Position numbers and translations under genes: made by a program. A stretch of 41,074 nucleotides of DNA from Haloquadratum walsbyi J07HQW1 (lineage in GTDB: Archaea > Halobacteriota > Halobacteria > Halobacteriales > Haloferacaceae). The notes under the pieces were generated by a model, which saw only the letters and a program-made list of their open reading frames with translations, was not told the origin of the DNA and made no database searches. Of this stretch, positions 26,031 to 34,820 are shown one piece after another. Numbering within the stretch: the stretch's first letter is position 1; every line of letters starts with the position of its first letter. Location of the stretch: NCBI GenBank assembly GCA_000415965.1, contig KE356560.1, positions 2,933,897 to 2,974,970 of the forward strand. Reading direction: 5' to 3'.

Positions 26031-27266
26031 TCAATCGTTGAATTCATCCAGGGTTGCTGTGACCGTCTTTTGCTGGATATCAGAGACAAGCGCTCCTGAG
26101 ATGTCGAGTCCCATCGTTTCGACAGCATCGGTCCCGGCACGATCTGTTGCTGTCGCAGGGACGTACACTCCAAGTCGCCACTGCTGCTTTTGTGCTGTGC
26201 GAAGCGCTGAGACAAGCGGTGATTGATCAGCAAGTCGTCGCACCTCACCACTGACAACCACACGTGATGAGGACTCCGTCATCGATGGGCGCTCAGACAC
26301 GTCAATGATTATTTCCTCCGGGTCAAGCCCCGCACAGTCGGCAATTGTCCGTTCAAACGATCGGATTGTGTCATAATCTGCATCAATAACCGACTCAGGG
26401 ACGGTATCGCGTTCAGCCCAGACAGCACGCTTATACAGATTGCGAGTATCAAGCCGTGAAGCAATGTGAGTCGTTGCTTCCGTCGAGCGGAGTGCAGCAT
26501 AGAGGTCGTGATCATCCATCCGGCGTAACTGCGAGGCTGTGATTGCTGTTGTGTCGGCAGTAATTAACCGTTCGGCTGCCCGGCGAAGCATTGTTTTTGA
26601 AATACGTGCCACATGGTGGCGATAGACTGTTGGATTCATCAGCGCACGAGCAAGAAGCAGTGATTCAGCAGTCTGCACGTTTCCTGCAGCAAGTACTAAC
26701 TCATCATCAACGAACGTCAGTGCACGAATAAGCCGCTCATGATCGATGGTGCCATATGGAACACCAGTGTGATGGGCATCTCGAACTAGATAATCCATTC
26801 GATCAACATCTAACTCACCAGAAATGAGTTGACCATACTTGCCATCTCCGCGAATAAGTGCTGCAATTCGTTCTGGGTCGTGCCCGCAATCAGAGAGGGT
26901 GTCACCAACAGCACTGTCAACCAATAGATCAGTAACATCGTCGTGGGACTTGCCTGTATGACGGTGGATGACCGGTTCGAGATTATGACTGTATGGACTA
27001 TGACCAACATCATGCAGTAACGCCGCAGCACGAAGGCGCTCAGCCCGGGGACCGTCAAGATCGAGATGTGAAAGCGCACGGTTCATGAGATGATACACCC
27101 CAAGAGAGTGTTCAAATCGAGTATGATTAGCGGCTGGATAGACGAGATGAACAGTTCCCAGTTGTGTCACTCGACGAAGCCGTTGAATCGGGGTTGTATC
27201 AAGCAGTGCCGCTGCAATACCTTCGATTTCAATATGATCATGCACGCTGTCTTTGATTGTTGTCAT
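26031..27266 (-). CDS. HD-domain phosphohydrolase (dGTPase-like, COG1078 type)
   Basis: The 411-residue protein starts with the typical KDSVHDHIEIEG...IQRLRRVTQLG and has the HD metal motifs RFEHSLG (H53), LLHDVGHSPYSH (H85, D86) and a later Asp in VDRMDYLVRDAHHTG. This group hydrolyses nucleotides or related phosphates, as in archaeal and bacterial dGTPase-like proteins; the true substrate is not shown by the sequence. The C-terminal third (after about 280) is more variable. It is complete and transcribed toward the amidohydrolase. Confidence 0.9.
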   Translation of the reverse strand: MTTIKDSVHDHIEIEGIAAALLDTTPIQRLRRVTQLGTVHLVYPAANHTRFEHSLGVYHLMNRALSHLDLDGPRAERLRAAALLHDVGHSPYSHNLEPVIHRHTGKSHDDVTDLLVDSAVGDTLSDCGHDPERIAALIRGDGKYGQLISGELDVDRMDYLVRDAHHTGVPYGTIDHERLIRALTFVDDELVLAAGNVQTAESLLLARALMNPTVYRHHVARISKTMLRRAAERLITADTTAITASQLRRMDDHDLYAALRSTEATTHIASRLDTRNLYKRAVWAERDTVPESVIDADYDTIRSFERTIADCAGLDPEEIIIDVSERPSMTESSSRVVVSGEVRRLADQSPLVSALRTAQKQQWRLGVYVPATATDRAGTDAVETMGLDISGALVSDIQQKTVTATLDEFND

Positions 27267-27500
27267 ATACGCACTGAAATGGAAGCTATAATTATACCCA
27301 TAGCTGTATTCACTTGAGTGACACTCTCAAACTGGTTGACAGACGGTGCAAATGATATCCACTCAGCCCGACACACCAACGTTTGAACAGCGAACAAAAA
27401 GTATCATATATTGTATTTGTGGTGGACATAAAAACAATTGAGCAGAGGATACGCTAGCCGTTGAGAGAATGTTGAAACCGCTGCTACTCATACCATCAGT

Positions 27501-28558
27501 ATGGTTACTTTCCTCGCTGGCGGGACCGGCACGCCGAAGCTTCTACAGGGGGCACCAGCCGTTTTTGATCCCGCAGCGACGACAGTCATCGCGAACACCG
27601 GTGATGATGTCGAACTTGCAGGTCATCTTGTGTGTCCAGATGTCGATACGGTATTATTTTCTGAAGGCGGGATTCTCAATACCGACAGATGGTGGGGAAT
27701 TGAGGATGATACCACCGAGACGCATACAGAGATTGCTGAGCTCGCAGACAGGGCGGGATTTGCTGATGAGCCACGATATCTCAGTGCGGATGAACAAACA
27801 ACTGGCAGAGAGATCTCGCGGTGGCGTCGGTTCTCAGGCGTAGCTGAATTCATGGAGATTGGCGACCGTGACCGGGCTGTCCATCTTCTCAGAACGTCAT
27901 TACTCGATGAAGGAAAACGTCTCACCGAAGTTATCAAGATACTTGCAGATGCGTTCGAAGTTGATATCAATCTGATACCGATGAGTGATGATCCCGTGGC
28001 AACATTAATACATACAGAAGCTGACGAACTGAAGCGGTACAAGAACAAACCGAGGAGGACAAAAGTGAAACCGCTGAGATAGCGACTGAGGTAATGCATT
28101 TTCAGGAGTATTGGGTCCATAATCGGGCAGAGCCATCGGTCGTTGATATTGAATTTCGTGGTGTCGACACAGCAATACCAACACAAATGGTGAAGACCGC
28201 ACTGACTGAGCCAGTCGTGATTGGACCATCAAATCCAGTCACAAGCATTGGTCCGATGATTGCAATGGATAGCTTCGAAAGCGCATTGGAAGACACCCCG
28301 GTTGTTGCCATATCACCATTTATCAATGATAGGGTGTTTTCAGGACCAGCTGCATCATTAATGAAAGCGGTTGGATTCGAGCCCTCAACAGCGGGTATTG
28401 CTGAGGCATACCCATTCGCTGATGCGTTCATTCTCGATACAGCCGACCAGACGACGCTTGATCGACCAGTTATCAGGACTGACATACAACTCGATACTGA
28501 TACCGACGCGAAACGCGTCCTACAGGCTGTTCAAACAGCATTTGAGAAAATATCATAA
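27501..28558 (+). CDS. cofD: 2-phospho-L-lactate transferase (F420 biosynthesis), frameshifted
   Basis: CofD transfers a phospholactate-type unit to the 5-deazaflavin Fo in coenzyme F420 synthesis. The N-terminal part has the signature [17 protein letters not shown] and [13 protein letters not shown]. It runs to [11 protein letters not shown], then leaves frame and stops at 28080-28082. The rest resumes in another frame: [17 protein letters not shown], then [14 protein letters not shown] and the C-terminal [12 protein letters not shown]. One added base near 28026 would join both parts (HTEADGTEAV...). The shift lies in an acidic insertion between two conserved stretches, so the domains themselves look undamaged. 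The following gene overlaps the stop (TAATG). The gene heads the cofD-DUF447 operon. Confidence 0.9.
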
Positions 28559-29334
28559 TGTTCACACCACGAGTTGCACTTGCAAGTCTTAGCGGTGAGG
28601 CGGACGCAACATGGGCAGAAAATGGAGCAGCCGATGCTGGTGCAGCGTTTATTGGCGGTGTCTCACTGGATGCAGCCACACGAGACGCAGCGCGTCAGCT
28701 TGTCGATAGAGGGCGGTGTGAATTCCTTCCGTCAGACCCGATTGCATTCATCACTGCCGAGCTTGATGCACTCGCAGATGTCGCAATCACACCCGGCGTC
28801 AATGTCCGCAGTACAACACCACAGCCGGTGCGAGTAGTTGGAGAGCGGTGTGCAAGATACAATGCGATTCTTGAGATCAATGCTCATTGTCGACAAGATG
28901 AGATGTGCACAGTCGGGGCTGGTGAATCATTACTCCAGGACCACAGAGATCAGCTTCGTGAACTCATCAAAGCCGGTTGTGCTGGTGGCGCGACAGTCAG
29001 TGTGAAAGTCCGTGCGGGAATCGATGGTGTCGACCTGACAACGGTAGCGCGGACGATTGCTGACGCTGGTGGAAAAATCATCCACGTCGATGCAATGGAT
29101 ACGGAGGTCTCAATCGAGCAGATTGCAACAGCCGCTTCTGAATTGTTCATTATCGCAAATAACGGGGTTCGCGGGCATGAGAGTGTTCGCGAGTATTATG
29201 AATACGGTGCAGATGCAGTTAGTATCGGTCGCCCGAGCACCAATCAGCATGTTCGCCGGCAAGTCCGCCGTGCTGCAGAGGATGTATTTGGGACACCGAA
29301 CACTGATATGGAGCTTTCTTATATACAGCAATGA
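28558..29334 (+). CDS. tRNA-dihydrouridine-synthase-like flavoprotein
   Basis: The 258-residue protein has a TIM-barrel pattern of the archaeal dihydrouridine synthase-related family. Key stretches are LEINAHCRQDEMCTVGAG (with a Cys where Dus enzymes have their proton-donor Cys), VSVKVRAGIDGVDL, and the phosphate-binding IANNGVRGHES and GADAVSIGRP near the end. Whether it modifies tRNA or another substrate is not known. It starts in the cofD stop codon and ends overlapping a 22-codon ORF by ATGA, so translation is probably coupled. Confidence 0.8.
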   Translation: MFTPRVALASLSGEADATWAENGAADAGAAFIGGVSLDAATRDAARQLVDRGRCEFLPSDPIAFITAELDALADVAITPGVNVRSTTPQPVRVVGERCARYNAILEINAHCRQDEMCTVGAGESLLQDHRDQLRELIKAGCAGGATVSVKVRAGIDGVDLTTVARTIADAGGKIIHVDAMDTEVSIEQIATAASELFIIANNGVRGHESVREYYEYGADAVSIGRPSTNQHVRRQVRRAAEDVFGTPNTDMELSYIQQ

Positions 29335-29399
29335 CAGAATCACACAAATCGATCGAATATGCGAATAATCGTCTCAATGTGGAGGGAACTGAACTATGA
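29331..29399 (+). CDS. Very small coupled ORF (22 aa)
   Basis: An ATG overlaps the stop of the preceding gene (ATGA), the frame runs MTESHKSIEYANNRLNVEGTEL, and its TGA overlaps the ATG of the citG-like gene (ATGA). The exact fit at both ends suggests a translated micro-ORF that links the neighbours. It could also be chance; no homologue is known to me. Confidence 0.35.
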   Translation: MTESHKSIEYANNRLNVEGTEL

Positions 29400-30253
29400 G
29401 CCACCCGATCGAACGAGATCCCGCAGCAAATGCGCAACTTGCATTATTACTCGACGTTGGGTCGGCTCCAAAACCAGGAAACGTTGACCGGGATCACGAT
29501 CTTTCCGCATTACGGATGGAGCATTTCTTCGCTGGGGCAATTGGCGCTGGTGAGGGACTGCGTCAGGCAGCCGCAGGGTCAGCTGTTGGAACTGCGTTTG
29601 AGCGGGCAGTCGCCGGGATGAGTAATCAGGCTGGTGGGAACACACAGTTTGGCTGTTTGTTGCTTTTGATACCGCTTGTCCGGGCAGCCGGAGTCGAGGA
29701 CACGGCGCTGACGTCTGCAGGCGTTCGTTCTGTTGTTGAATCGACGACGGTTGCCGATGCGGCTGATTTCTATCGGGCGTTCGAGTATGTTGATGTGGCG
29801 GTCGAGGACCCACCTGAAGGAATGACTGCACTTGATGTTCGCCGCGGTACTGATGCGATTCCAACACTTCGTGACCGTGAAATGACATTGTATGATGTGA
29901 TGGATGCAAGTACGGACGATGGCAACGCCACTGAGTGGACAACCGGGTTTAAACGAGCGTTCGAGACAGCAACAGCAATGAGTGCAGACACCGGACCGCT
30001 CCCGAGCCGGATTTCACGTGCGTTCGTTGACCGACTTGCACGGCATGAAGACACGTTGGTGCGAACAGAGCACGGTAGTGATGTTGCAGCTGAGGTAAAA
30101 CAGCGCGCTCAAGCGGCTCGTGGCGACCCAGAGGCGATTGCAAAACTCGATGAGTCATTTGTTGAGGCTGGAATTAATCCGGGAACAACGGCTGATTTAC
30201 TCGTTGCGTCCACATTCATCGCGCTCGAACGTGACAACGGAGTCTCGATATGA
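29396..30253 (+). CDS. citG: CitG-like triphosphoribosyl-dephospho-CoA synthase family protein
   Basis: The 285-residue protein has the CitG/MdcB signature SAPKPGNVDRDHD (about 22-34), the helical MSNQAGGNTQFGCLLLLIPL stretch and GINPGTTADLLVASTF near the C-terminus. Bacterial CitG makes the prosthetic-group precursor of citrate or malonate lyase from ATP and dephospho-CoA. The archaeal members occur without those lyases, so the true reaction is unknown. It overlaps the next gene by ATGA. The pairing with DUF447 recalls the COG1767 and COG2457 genes reported among C1-cofactor gene sets of methanogens and methylotrophs, from memory and unverified. Confidence 0.8.
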   Translation: MSHPIERDPAANAQLALLLDVGSAPKPGNVDRDHDLSALRMEHFFAGAIGAGEGLRQAAAGSAVGTAFERAVAGMSNQAGGNTQFGCLLLLIPLVRAAGVEDTALTSAGVRSVVESTTVADAADFYRAFEYVDVAVEDPPEGMTALDVRRGTDAIPTLRDREMTLYDVMDASTDDGNATEWTTGFKRAFETATAMSADTGPLPSRISRAFVDRLARHEDTLVRTEHGSDVAAEVKQRAQAARGDPEAIAKLDESFVEAGINPGTTADLLVASTFIALERDNGVSI

Positions 30254-31008
30254 CAGAAATGGCAACGGCATGGCCGGTCGGTCTTCGCGGCGTGACTGAA
30301 TCAATCGTGACCACATACGGTCCGAATGACCGCTGGAATGCTGCTGCGTTAGGATTACACGCGCCTGACCCAGCGGATTACGAGTTCACTGATAAATCCA
30401 AGAGTGAGTCTGATAACCAGAACAGAGAGTCAGCACAGAACACCTCTGAGTCATATGATTCAGGGACAACCGCTGTGAAATCAGCAGAATCTGAGACTGG
30501 CGATAAGAGTATGATCACAGCAACCACGTGGGGGAATACACGCACACGTCGTAATTTCCATCGAGAAGGAGGTGGTGTGGTTCAGTTTGTCTCAGACCCG
30601 CGGGCGTTCGTCGCAGCAGCAACAACAATCCATGAGGTAGATGAGCCGGTGCTTGATTCTGCACACGCATGGGCAGAGGTGACCGTGGAGTGTCTTGAGC
30701 AAGGCGAACGCGGGGGCACACAGTGGGAACGCTGGGCGGTACGGCCGATTGAGACGGGCGTGATTGATCGGACAGTCCCCACAATCAACAGAGGATTCGC
30801 AGCGGTTATCGATGCGACTGTTGCGGCCTCTCGATTGACTGTACCAAGCTACGATACCGATGCGTTACTCGATCGGCTTCAGTATTTTGCAGAGACAGTT
30901 GATCGATGTGGTGGTCCACGAGAGCGAGCAGCATTCGCACAATTAGATACTGCGACAGAATGGCGCTCGCAACTTGATGAGCCGGGGACAATTCCCGTCT
31001 TTGATTAG
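30250..31008 (+). CDS. DUF447 family protein
   Basis: The 252-residue protein matches DUF447, an archaeal family with a flavin-reductase-like split barrel. Its hallmarks are WPVGLRGVTESIVTTYGPND, AALGLH, and after an insertion TTWGNTRTRRNFHREGGGVV followed by FVSDPRAFVAAATT. Residues about 46-92 are a low-complexity Ser/Glu/Asp/Asn insertion absent from the core; it is in frame. The reaction is unknown; flavin or cofactor binding is an inference from the fold. It starts 4 nt before the citG stop and is followed by S17e. Confidence 0.85.
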   Translation: MTEMATAWPVGLRGVTESIVTTYGPNDRWNAAALGLHAPDPADYEFTDKSKSESDNQNRESAQNTSESYDSGTTAVKSAESETGDKSMITATTWGNTRTRRNFHREGGGVVQFVSDPRAFVAAATTIHEVDEPVLDSAHAWAEVTVECLEQGERGGTQWERWAVRPIETGVIDRTVPTINRGFAAVIDATVAASRLTVPSYDTDALLDRLQYFAETVDRCGGPRERAAFAQLDTATEWRSQLDEPGTIPVFD

Positions 31009-31028
31009 TGAGTGGACAGGAACGAATC

Positions 31029-31037
31029 GTTTTAGTG
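31029..31037 (+). promoter_or_regulatory. BRE/TATA of the S17e gene
   Basis: CGAATC followed by GTTTTAGTG lies about 23-31 nt before the ATG, so S17e can be transcribed apart from the operon as a leaderless mRNA. Confidence 0.5.
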
Positions 31038-31059
31038 GTTTCTAAAAGAAGAATTTTGT

Positions 31060-31263
31060 ATGGCGATTAAACCAAAGTATGTCAAACAACTCGGAACCGT
31101 TCTACTCGAAGAGTACCCACAAGCTTTCAATACGGATTTTGAAACGAATAAGGAAAGCGTTGAGACGCTAACAAATGTCGAATCAAAGGGTGTCCGAAAC
31201 CGAATTGCGGGATATATCACACGCAAGAAAGGAAGCAACACACCACCATCGGCATCCGCGTGA
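31060..31263 (+). CDS. rps17e: Ribosomal protein S17e
   Basis: The 67-residue protein is the archaeal/eukaryotic small-subunit protein eS17. It shows KPKYVKQLGTVLLEEYPQAF near the start and the conserved VESKGVRNRIAGYITRKKG near the end. Length and motifs are those of the family. The C-terminal NTPPSASA tail is a little longer than in many species. It has its own TATA box but lies 51 nt after DUF447, so it may also be read from the operon. Confidence 0.95.
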   Translation: MAIKPKYVKQLGTVLLEEYPQAFNTDFETNKESVETLTNVESKGVRNRIAGYITRKKGSNTPPSASA

Positions 31264-31401
31264 GCTATTGGAGTACTACGAATAATCAAAGACAGGTTGT
31301 AGTAAGATTTCTCCTGCAGTAGCAAGATAACAATCGTGACCGATAGGACCCTGATTCCTCAATTCCCGACTGAGACTGATCGAAACATCAATTTGTGATC
31401 T

Positions 31402-31698
31402 TTATCGACGTATCCGTCCAGCGGCACTCCAATCATCGCGAGGAAGTCTATCACTAACATGCTGAAGACGGCGTCCTGATAATGAGTTAATCCGACCAGC
31501 GAATGCCCATCGCTCTCCATCTCGTGTCTCCTCGTCCTCAGACTCCTCAGCCGCAGTTGCAAGAGCAGTCGCGGCGGCTCGCTCACAATCGGTAATATGG
31601 GCGGTAATCACAGCAACAATCGCAGCAGTTTCATCAGCTGTTGCGTCATCAGGGACCGAAACAGCATATTCAGTATTCTTGGCTGATGGTGGAGACAT
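31402..31698 (-). CDS. pccX: Acyl-CoA carboxylase small subunit PccX
   Basis: The 98-residue acidic protein corresponds to the haloarchaeal 'acc operon protein'. In Haloferax mediterranei the third small subunit, PccX, is needed for propionyl-CoA carboxylase activity. The conserved pattern is YAVSVPDDATADETAAIVAV (N-terminal half) and the end SGRRLQHVSDRLPRDDWSAA, including the DxWSAAGR ending. It lies directly after pccB on the same strand (5 nt gap), supporting assembly into the same complex. The biotin carboxylase subunit is not in this window. Confidence 0.88.
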   Translation of the reverse strand: MSPPSAKNTEYAVSVPDDATADETAAIVAVITAHITDCERAAATALATAAEESEDEETRDGERWAFAGRINSLSGRRLQHVSDRLPRDDWSAAGRIRR

Positions 31699-31703
31699 GA
31701 ATC

Positions 31704-33254
31704 TTAAATTGGGAGATTTCCATGTTTTTTCTCAGGGAGTGAGTGACGCTTCGATCGTAGCATATCCATATCATCGATCAATCGTCGTCGTGTCTCGGTC
31801 GGTTTGAGAACACTATCGATAAATCCACGATCTGCAGCGGTATATGGATTTGCGAATTCTTCACGATATTCTTCGATTAGTTCCTCACGGCGAGCCTCCG
31901 GGTCGTCCGCGGCTTCAAGTTCATCATCATAGAGAATATTGACCGCTCCTTGTGGTCCCATGACGGCGATTTCAGCGGTTGGCCACGCATAATTTACATC
32001 GGCGCCAAGGTGTTTTGACGCCATCACATCATATGCGCCGCCGTATGCTTTTCGTGTAATCACGGTTGCGAGCGGAACAGTCGCCTCCGAATATGCATAC
32101 AACAACTTCGCCCCATGACGGATGATTCCATTATGCTCCTGATCGGTGCCGGGTAAGAAACCAGGGACATCGACAAAGGTCAAAATCGGGATATTAAACG
32201 CATCACAGAAGCGGACAAATCGTGCTGCTTTCTCAGATGCCTCGATATTAAGCGTTCCAGCGTTGACACGTGGTTGATTTGCAACAACTCCGATAGCATG
32301 CCCATCAAGACGAGCAAATCCAACAACAATGTTCTGTGCGAAGTCCTCATGCACCTCAAAGAATGATCCCTCATCAAGGATCCCACTGATGACATCATGG
32401 ATGTCATATGGCTTCCGTGGCTCGTCTGGGACAATACTATTGAGTGACTCATCGCTCCGGTCAGGGTCATCCCACGGTTCAACTCGAGGGGGGTTCTCAA
32501 CATTGTTCGATGGGATGTATGAGAGTAACCGGCGGATATCATCAAGTGCGGCTTCCTCAGATTCGCACGCAAAATGAGCAACCCCAGAGGTTGATGCGTG
32601 CGTAACTGCCCCACCGAGTTCTTCAAATGTTACCTCCTCGCCAGTGACTGTTTCAATGACATCTGGACCAGTAATAAACATGTGACTGGTGTCCTCAATC
32701 ATAAATGTAAAATCGGTGATTGCCGGTGAGTACACAGCGCCACCAGCACAAGGACCCATGATGGCTGAGATCTGTGGCACAACGCCAGATGCCTCGGTAT
32801 TCTGTCGGAAGATTTCGCCAAAGCCACCGAGTGATTGCACACCCTCTTGAATTCGTGCGCCAGCAGAGTCATTGAGCCCAACGATTGGGGCACCAACCTC
32901 GACGGCTTTATCCATCACTTTTGAGACCTTTTCAGCGAACACCTCACCGAGTGAACCACCAAAGACGGTGAAATCATGCGCAAAGACGAATGTTTTTCGC
33001 CCATCGACCTCGCCATACCCCGTGACAACGCCGTCGCCAAGGGGTTGTTTTTCTTCCATCCCAAATTTATGATTTCGATGAGTTCGAAATTGATCAATCT
33101 CGTTGAACGATCCATCATCGAAAAAGTACTGAATACGCTCACGGGCAGTCATCTTCCCCTTTTGATGCTGTGCATCGATTCGATCCTGTCCACCACCCTT
33201 GAGGGCACGCTCACGCCGTTTCCGGAGTTGTTCAAGTCGATCCTCCATTGTCAC
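31704..33254 (-). CDS. pccB: Propionyl-CoA carboxylase carboxyltransferase subunit
   Basis: The 516-residue protein transfers the carboxyl group from biotin to propionyl-CoA (or acetyl-CoA). The family motifs are clear: FAHDFTVFGGSLGEVFAEKV, GAPIVGLNDSAGARIQEGV, the oxyanion-hole GGAVYSPAITDF, and in the C-terminal half VANQPRVNAGTLNIEASEKA with FVDVPGFLPGTDQEH. The start is a GTG at 33254 (MTMEDRLEQL), preceded at a good distance by AGGTGA, a Shine-Dalgarno sequence; an ATG two codons later would be too far from it. It is cotranscribed with pccX. Confidence 0.95.
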   Translation of the reverse strand: MTMEDRLEQLRKRRERALKGGGQDRIDAQHQKGKMTARERIQYFFDDGSFNEIDQFRTHRNHKFGMEEKQPLGDGVVTGYGEVDGRKTFVFAHDFTVFGGSLGEVFAEKVSKVMDKAVEVGAPIVGLNDSAGARIQEGVQSLGGFGEIFRQNTEASGVVPQISAIMGPCAGGAVYSPAITDFTFMIEDTSHMFITGPDVIETVTGEEVTFEELGGAVTHASTSGVAHFACESEEAALDDIRRLLSYIPSNNVENPPRVEPWDDPDRSDESLNSIVPDEPRKPYDIHDVISGILDEGSFFEVHEDFAQNIVVGFARLDGHAIGVVANQPRVNAGTLNIEASEKAARFVRFCDAFNIPILTFVDVPGFLPGTDQEHNGIIRHGAKLLYAYSEATVPLATVITRKAYGGAYDVMASKHLGADVNYAWPTAEIAVMGPQGAVNILYDDELEAADDPEARREELIEEYREEFANPYTAADRGFIDSVLKPTETRRRLIDDMDMLRSKRHSLPEKKHGNLPI

Positions 33255-33499
33255 ACGAAATCACCTGCGCGCATGCTCACGATTGTTCGGGTGACAGACA
33301 AAGGGTTTCCGCAATCCGGCAGCCTGAAATCGGCATATTATCGAATCTCTGCTATTGTCAGAAAGTCACCACTGTGGTTGATGTCGCGTCGATATCGACA
33401 TTGATACTGCTGTTGTCTCTGTTGGACTGAGCCTGTCATATATATCCCCGGAGTAATTTGCATTATTATTCATTCGAGTTAGGAACAGAAAAGCTGATA

Positions 33500-33709
33500 A
33501 TGTCGCTTACGAGTCAATCGCCGATTGAGACGCTTAGAGCACGATATAATCAAGCTGAACAGACGTGTCCACAGTGTGGGCAGAGGAATATCAAAAATAG
33601 CTGGCAAGTCGTGGACGTGAGCAGCAAAATACAGTTTAAACATGTTTGCACAAACTGCGGCGTTGAGCAACGGCGAGTGGTATCACTATCATTACCGGAC
33701 ACACAGTGA
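33500..33709 (+). CDS. Small zinc-finger protein (HVO_0649-like)
   Basis: The 69-residue protein holds two CxxC knuckles, CPQCGQ (about 23-28) and CTNCGVEQRR (about 51-60), with a basic-aromatic stretch between them (SWQVVDVSSKIQFKHV). The arrangement resembles the haloarchaeal HVO_0649-type zinc-finger group, starting SPIETLRARYNQAEQTCPQC. Its target is unknown; nucleic-acid binding is inferred. I begin at the ATG at 33500; the frame upstream is probably untranslated. A hairpin GCGAGA...TCTCGC (33717-33736) follows the stop. Confidence 0.75.
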   Translation: MSLTSQSPIETLRARYNQAEQTCPQCGQRNIKNSWQVVDVSSKIQFKHVCTNCGVEQRRVVSLSLPDTQ

Positions 33710-33716
33710 CTCACTT

Positions 33717-33736
33717 GCGAGAGAGTCCCGTCTCGC
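33717..33736 (+). terminator. Hairpin after the zinc-finger gene
   Basis: GCGAGA and TCTCGC form a perfect 6-bp stem around an 8-nt loop, beginning 8 nt after the stop. No T-tract follows, so termination is only a possibility. Confidence 0.3.
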
Positions 33737-33961
33737 GAGGGGAGTTGAGACTGAGTGGCTGAGTGATACTCATCAGAGGCTTCGTTGCCGTCGCAAACGG
33801 TTATTAATATATTGACACATACCCGACGAAGGATGCAATAAGCCAGATGAGTCAGACATACTATCGAATCAATTGAACAATCGAGTATACCGACGATGCG
33901 TGCCTGTATCGCCACGCTTTCAATTACTGGTATCAATGAATTACTTGGAGTACAAATACCA

Positions 33962-34447
33962 ATGGCTGCTGAACCATCACCAGACGAGACTGCCCCGAGT
34001 TTTGAAGCGACTATTGCAAACGGCGATGTCGAATCGTTTGCGCTTGATGACGCACTTGGCGACGGACCAGTCGTTCTTGCGTTTTTCCCGGGTGCGTTCA
34101 CCCCGCCGTGCTCAAATGAGATGGTCGCTCTTGAGGAGCATCTCAGTGAATTCGAAGAAGCCGGTGCAACGGTATACGGCATTAGCGCAGATTCAGCATT
34201 CTCGCTGAATGCATTTCGTGAAGAGCATGATCTCTCATTTGACCTCGTGAGCGATATGGGTCGAGAGGCAATCGACGCTTATGATACCGAGATTGATCTG
34301 GGTGATCTTGGACTTCTCGGTGTTTCAAATCGTGCGGTGTTCATTCTCAATGAGGATGGCACCGTTTCATACACATGGGAAGCCGACGACCCAACAACGG
34401 AACCAGATTATGACGAACTTGTCGGGGCGGTCAAGGACGCGGCATAA
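33962..34447 (+). CDS. 1-Cys peroxiredoxin (AhpC/TSA, AhpE-like)
   Basis: The 161-residue protein reduces peroxides at a thiol. The active site is FFPGAFTPPCSNEM: Pro43, Thr47 and the peroxidatic Cys50 form the PxxxTxxC motif. Cys50 is the only cysteine, so it is of the 1-Cys type and must be recycled by an external thiol. The remaining thioredoxin-fold parts (GISADSAFSLNAFREEH, SNRAVFILNEDGTV) are intact. The ATG at 33962 (MAAEPSPDETAPSF) is chosen; a longer frame from 33896 adds a 22-residue stretch without family resemblance. Confidence 0.92.
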   Translation: MAAEPSPDETAPSFEATIANGDVESFALDDALGDGPVVLAFFPGAFTPPCSNEMVALEEHLSEFEEAGATVYGISADSAFSLNAFREEHDLSFDLVSDMGREAIDAYDTEIDLGDLGLLGVSNRAVFILNEDGTVSYTWEADDPTTEPDYDELVGAVKDAA

Positions 34448-34760
34448 ATACTGAAGCCACGACTATTTTATTCACCTGATGCATCCAAACATTTCGAGTT
34501 AGTATCGGGTCTGGACGAGGATTATTATCCGCTCCCAGGTAATAAAACAAAATCAGAATCAGAATCAGGATTAGGATTAAGATTGGCTCAAGTTCAAGAT
34601 ATCATCAACGTGTGATCCGGACTCTCACTGATACGTTTTGATTTGTCATCTATTATTTCCGTGAGATAACAAACACGAACACGAACACGAATGTTTATCA
34701 CATGTGTTGTCCGCAATCATGTCCGTATCCGTCTCTTCTGACATTAGTTACGTCGATTAG
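34448..34760. repeat. Spacer after the peroxiredoxin gene with hexamer repeats
   Basis: Contains TCAGAA/GGATTA repeats (about 34549-34585) and a CACGAA repeat (about 34673-34693). No ORF was recognised. Confidence 0.5.
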
Positions 34761-34780
34761 TTTTTATTATAGCGAAGCAG

Positions 34781-34820
34781 GGTGAAAGCCCACCAGGTTC
34801 AGCCGTGAGAAGAGGTCACC
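34781..34820 (+). mobile_element. Possible IS200/IS605 (TnpB-type) right-end relic or small RNA
   Basis: GGTGA (34781-34785) pairs with TCACC (34816-34820), and between them CCCAC-CA-GG-TTCAG-CC-GTGAG forms a bulged hairpin. The pattern, AAGCCCAC hairpin then AAGAGGTCACC, resembles the right end of IS1341-type elements, where the omega RNA ends with a hairpin and a GAGGTCAC/GGATGTCAA-type sequence. No tnpB is near, so it would be a remnant or MITE-like copy. A TATA-like TTTTTATTAT precedes it at 34761-34770. Confidence 0.35.

Noticed and set aside
34781..34820. Cobalamin riboswitch, suggested by GAAGC...GGTGAAA
   Set aside because: The rest of the conserved B12 core is missing, and no cobalamin gene follows.
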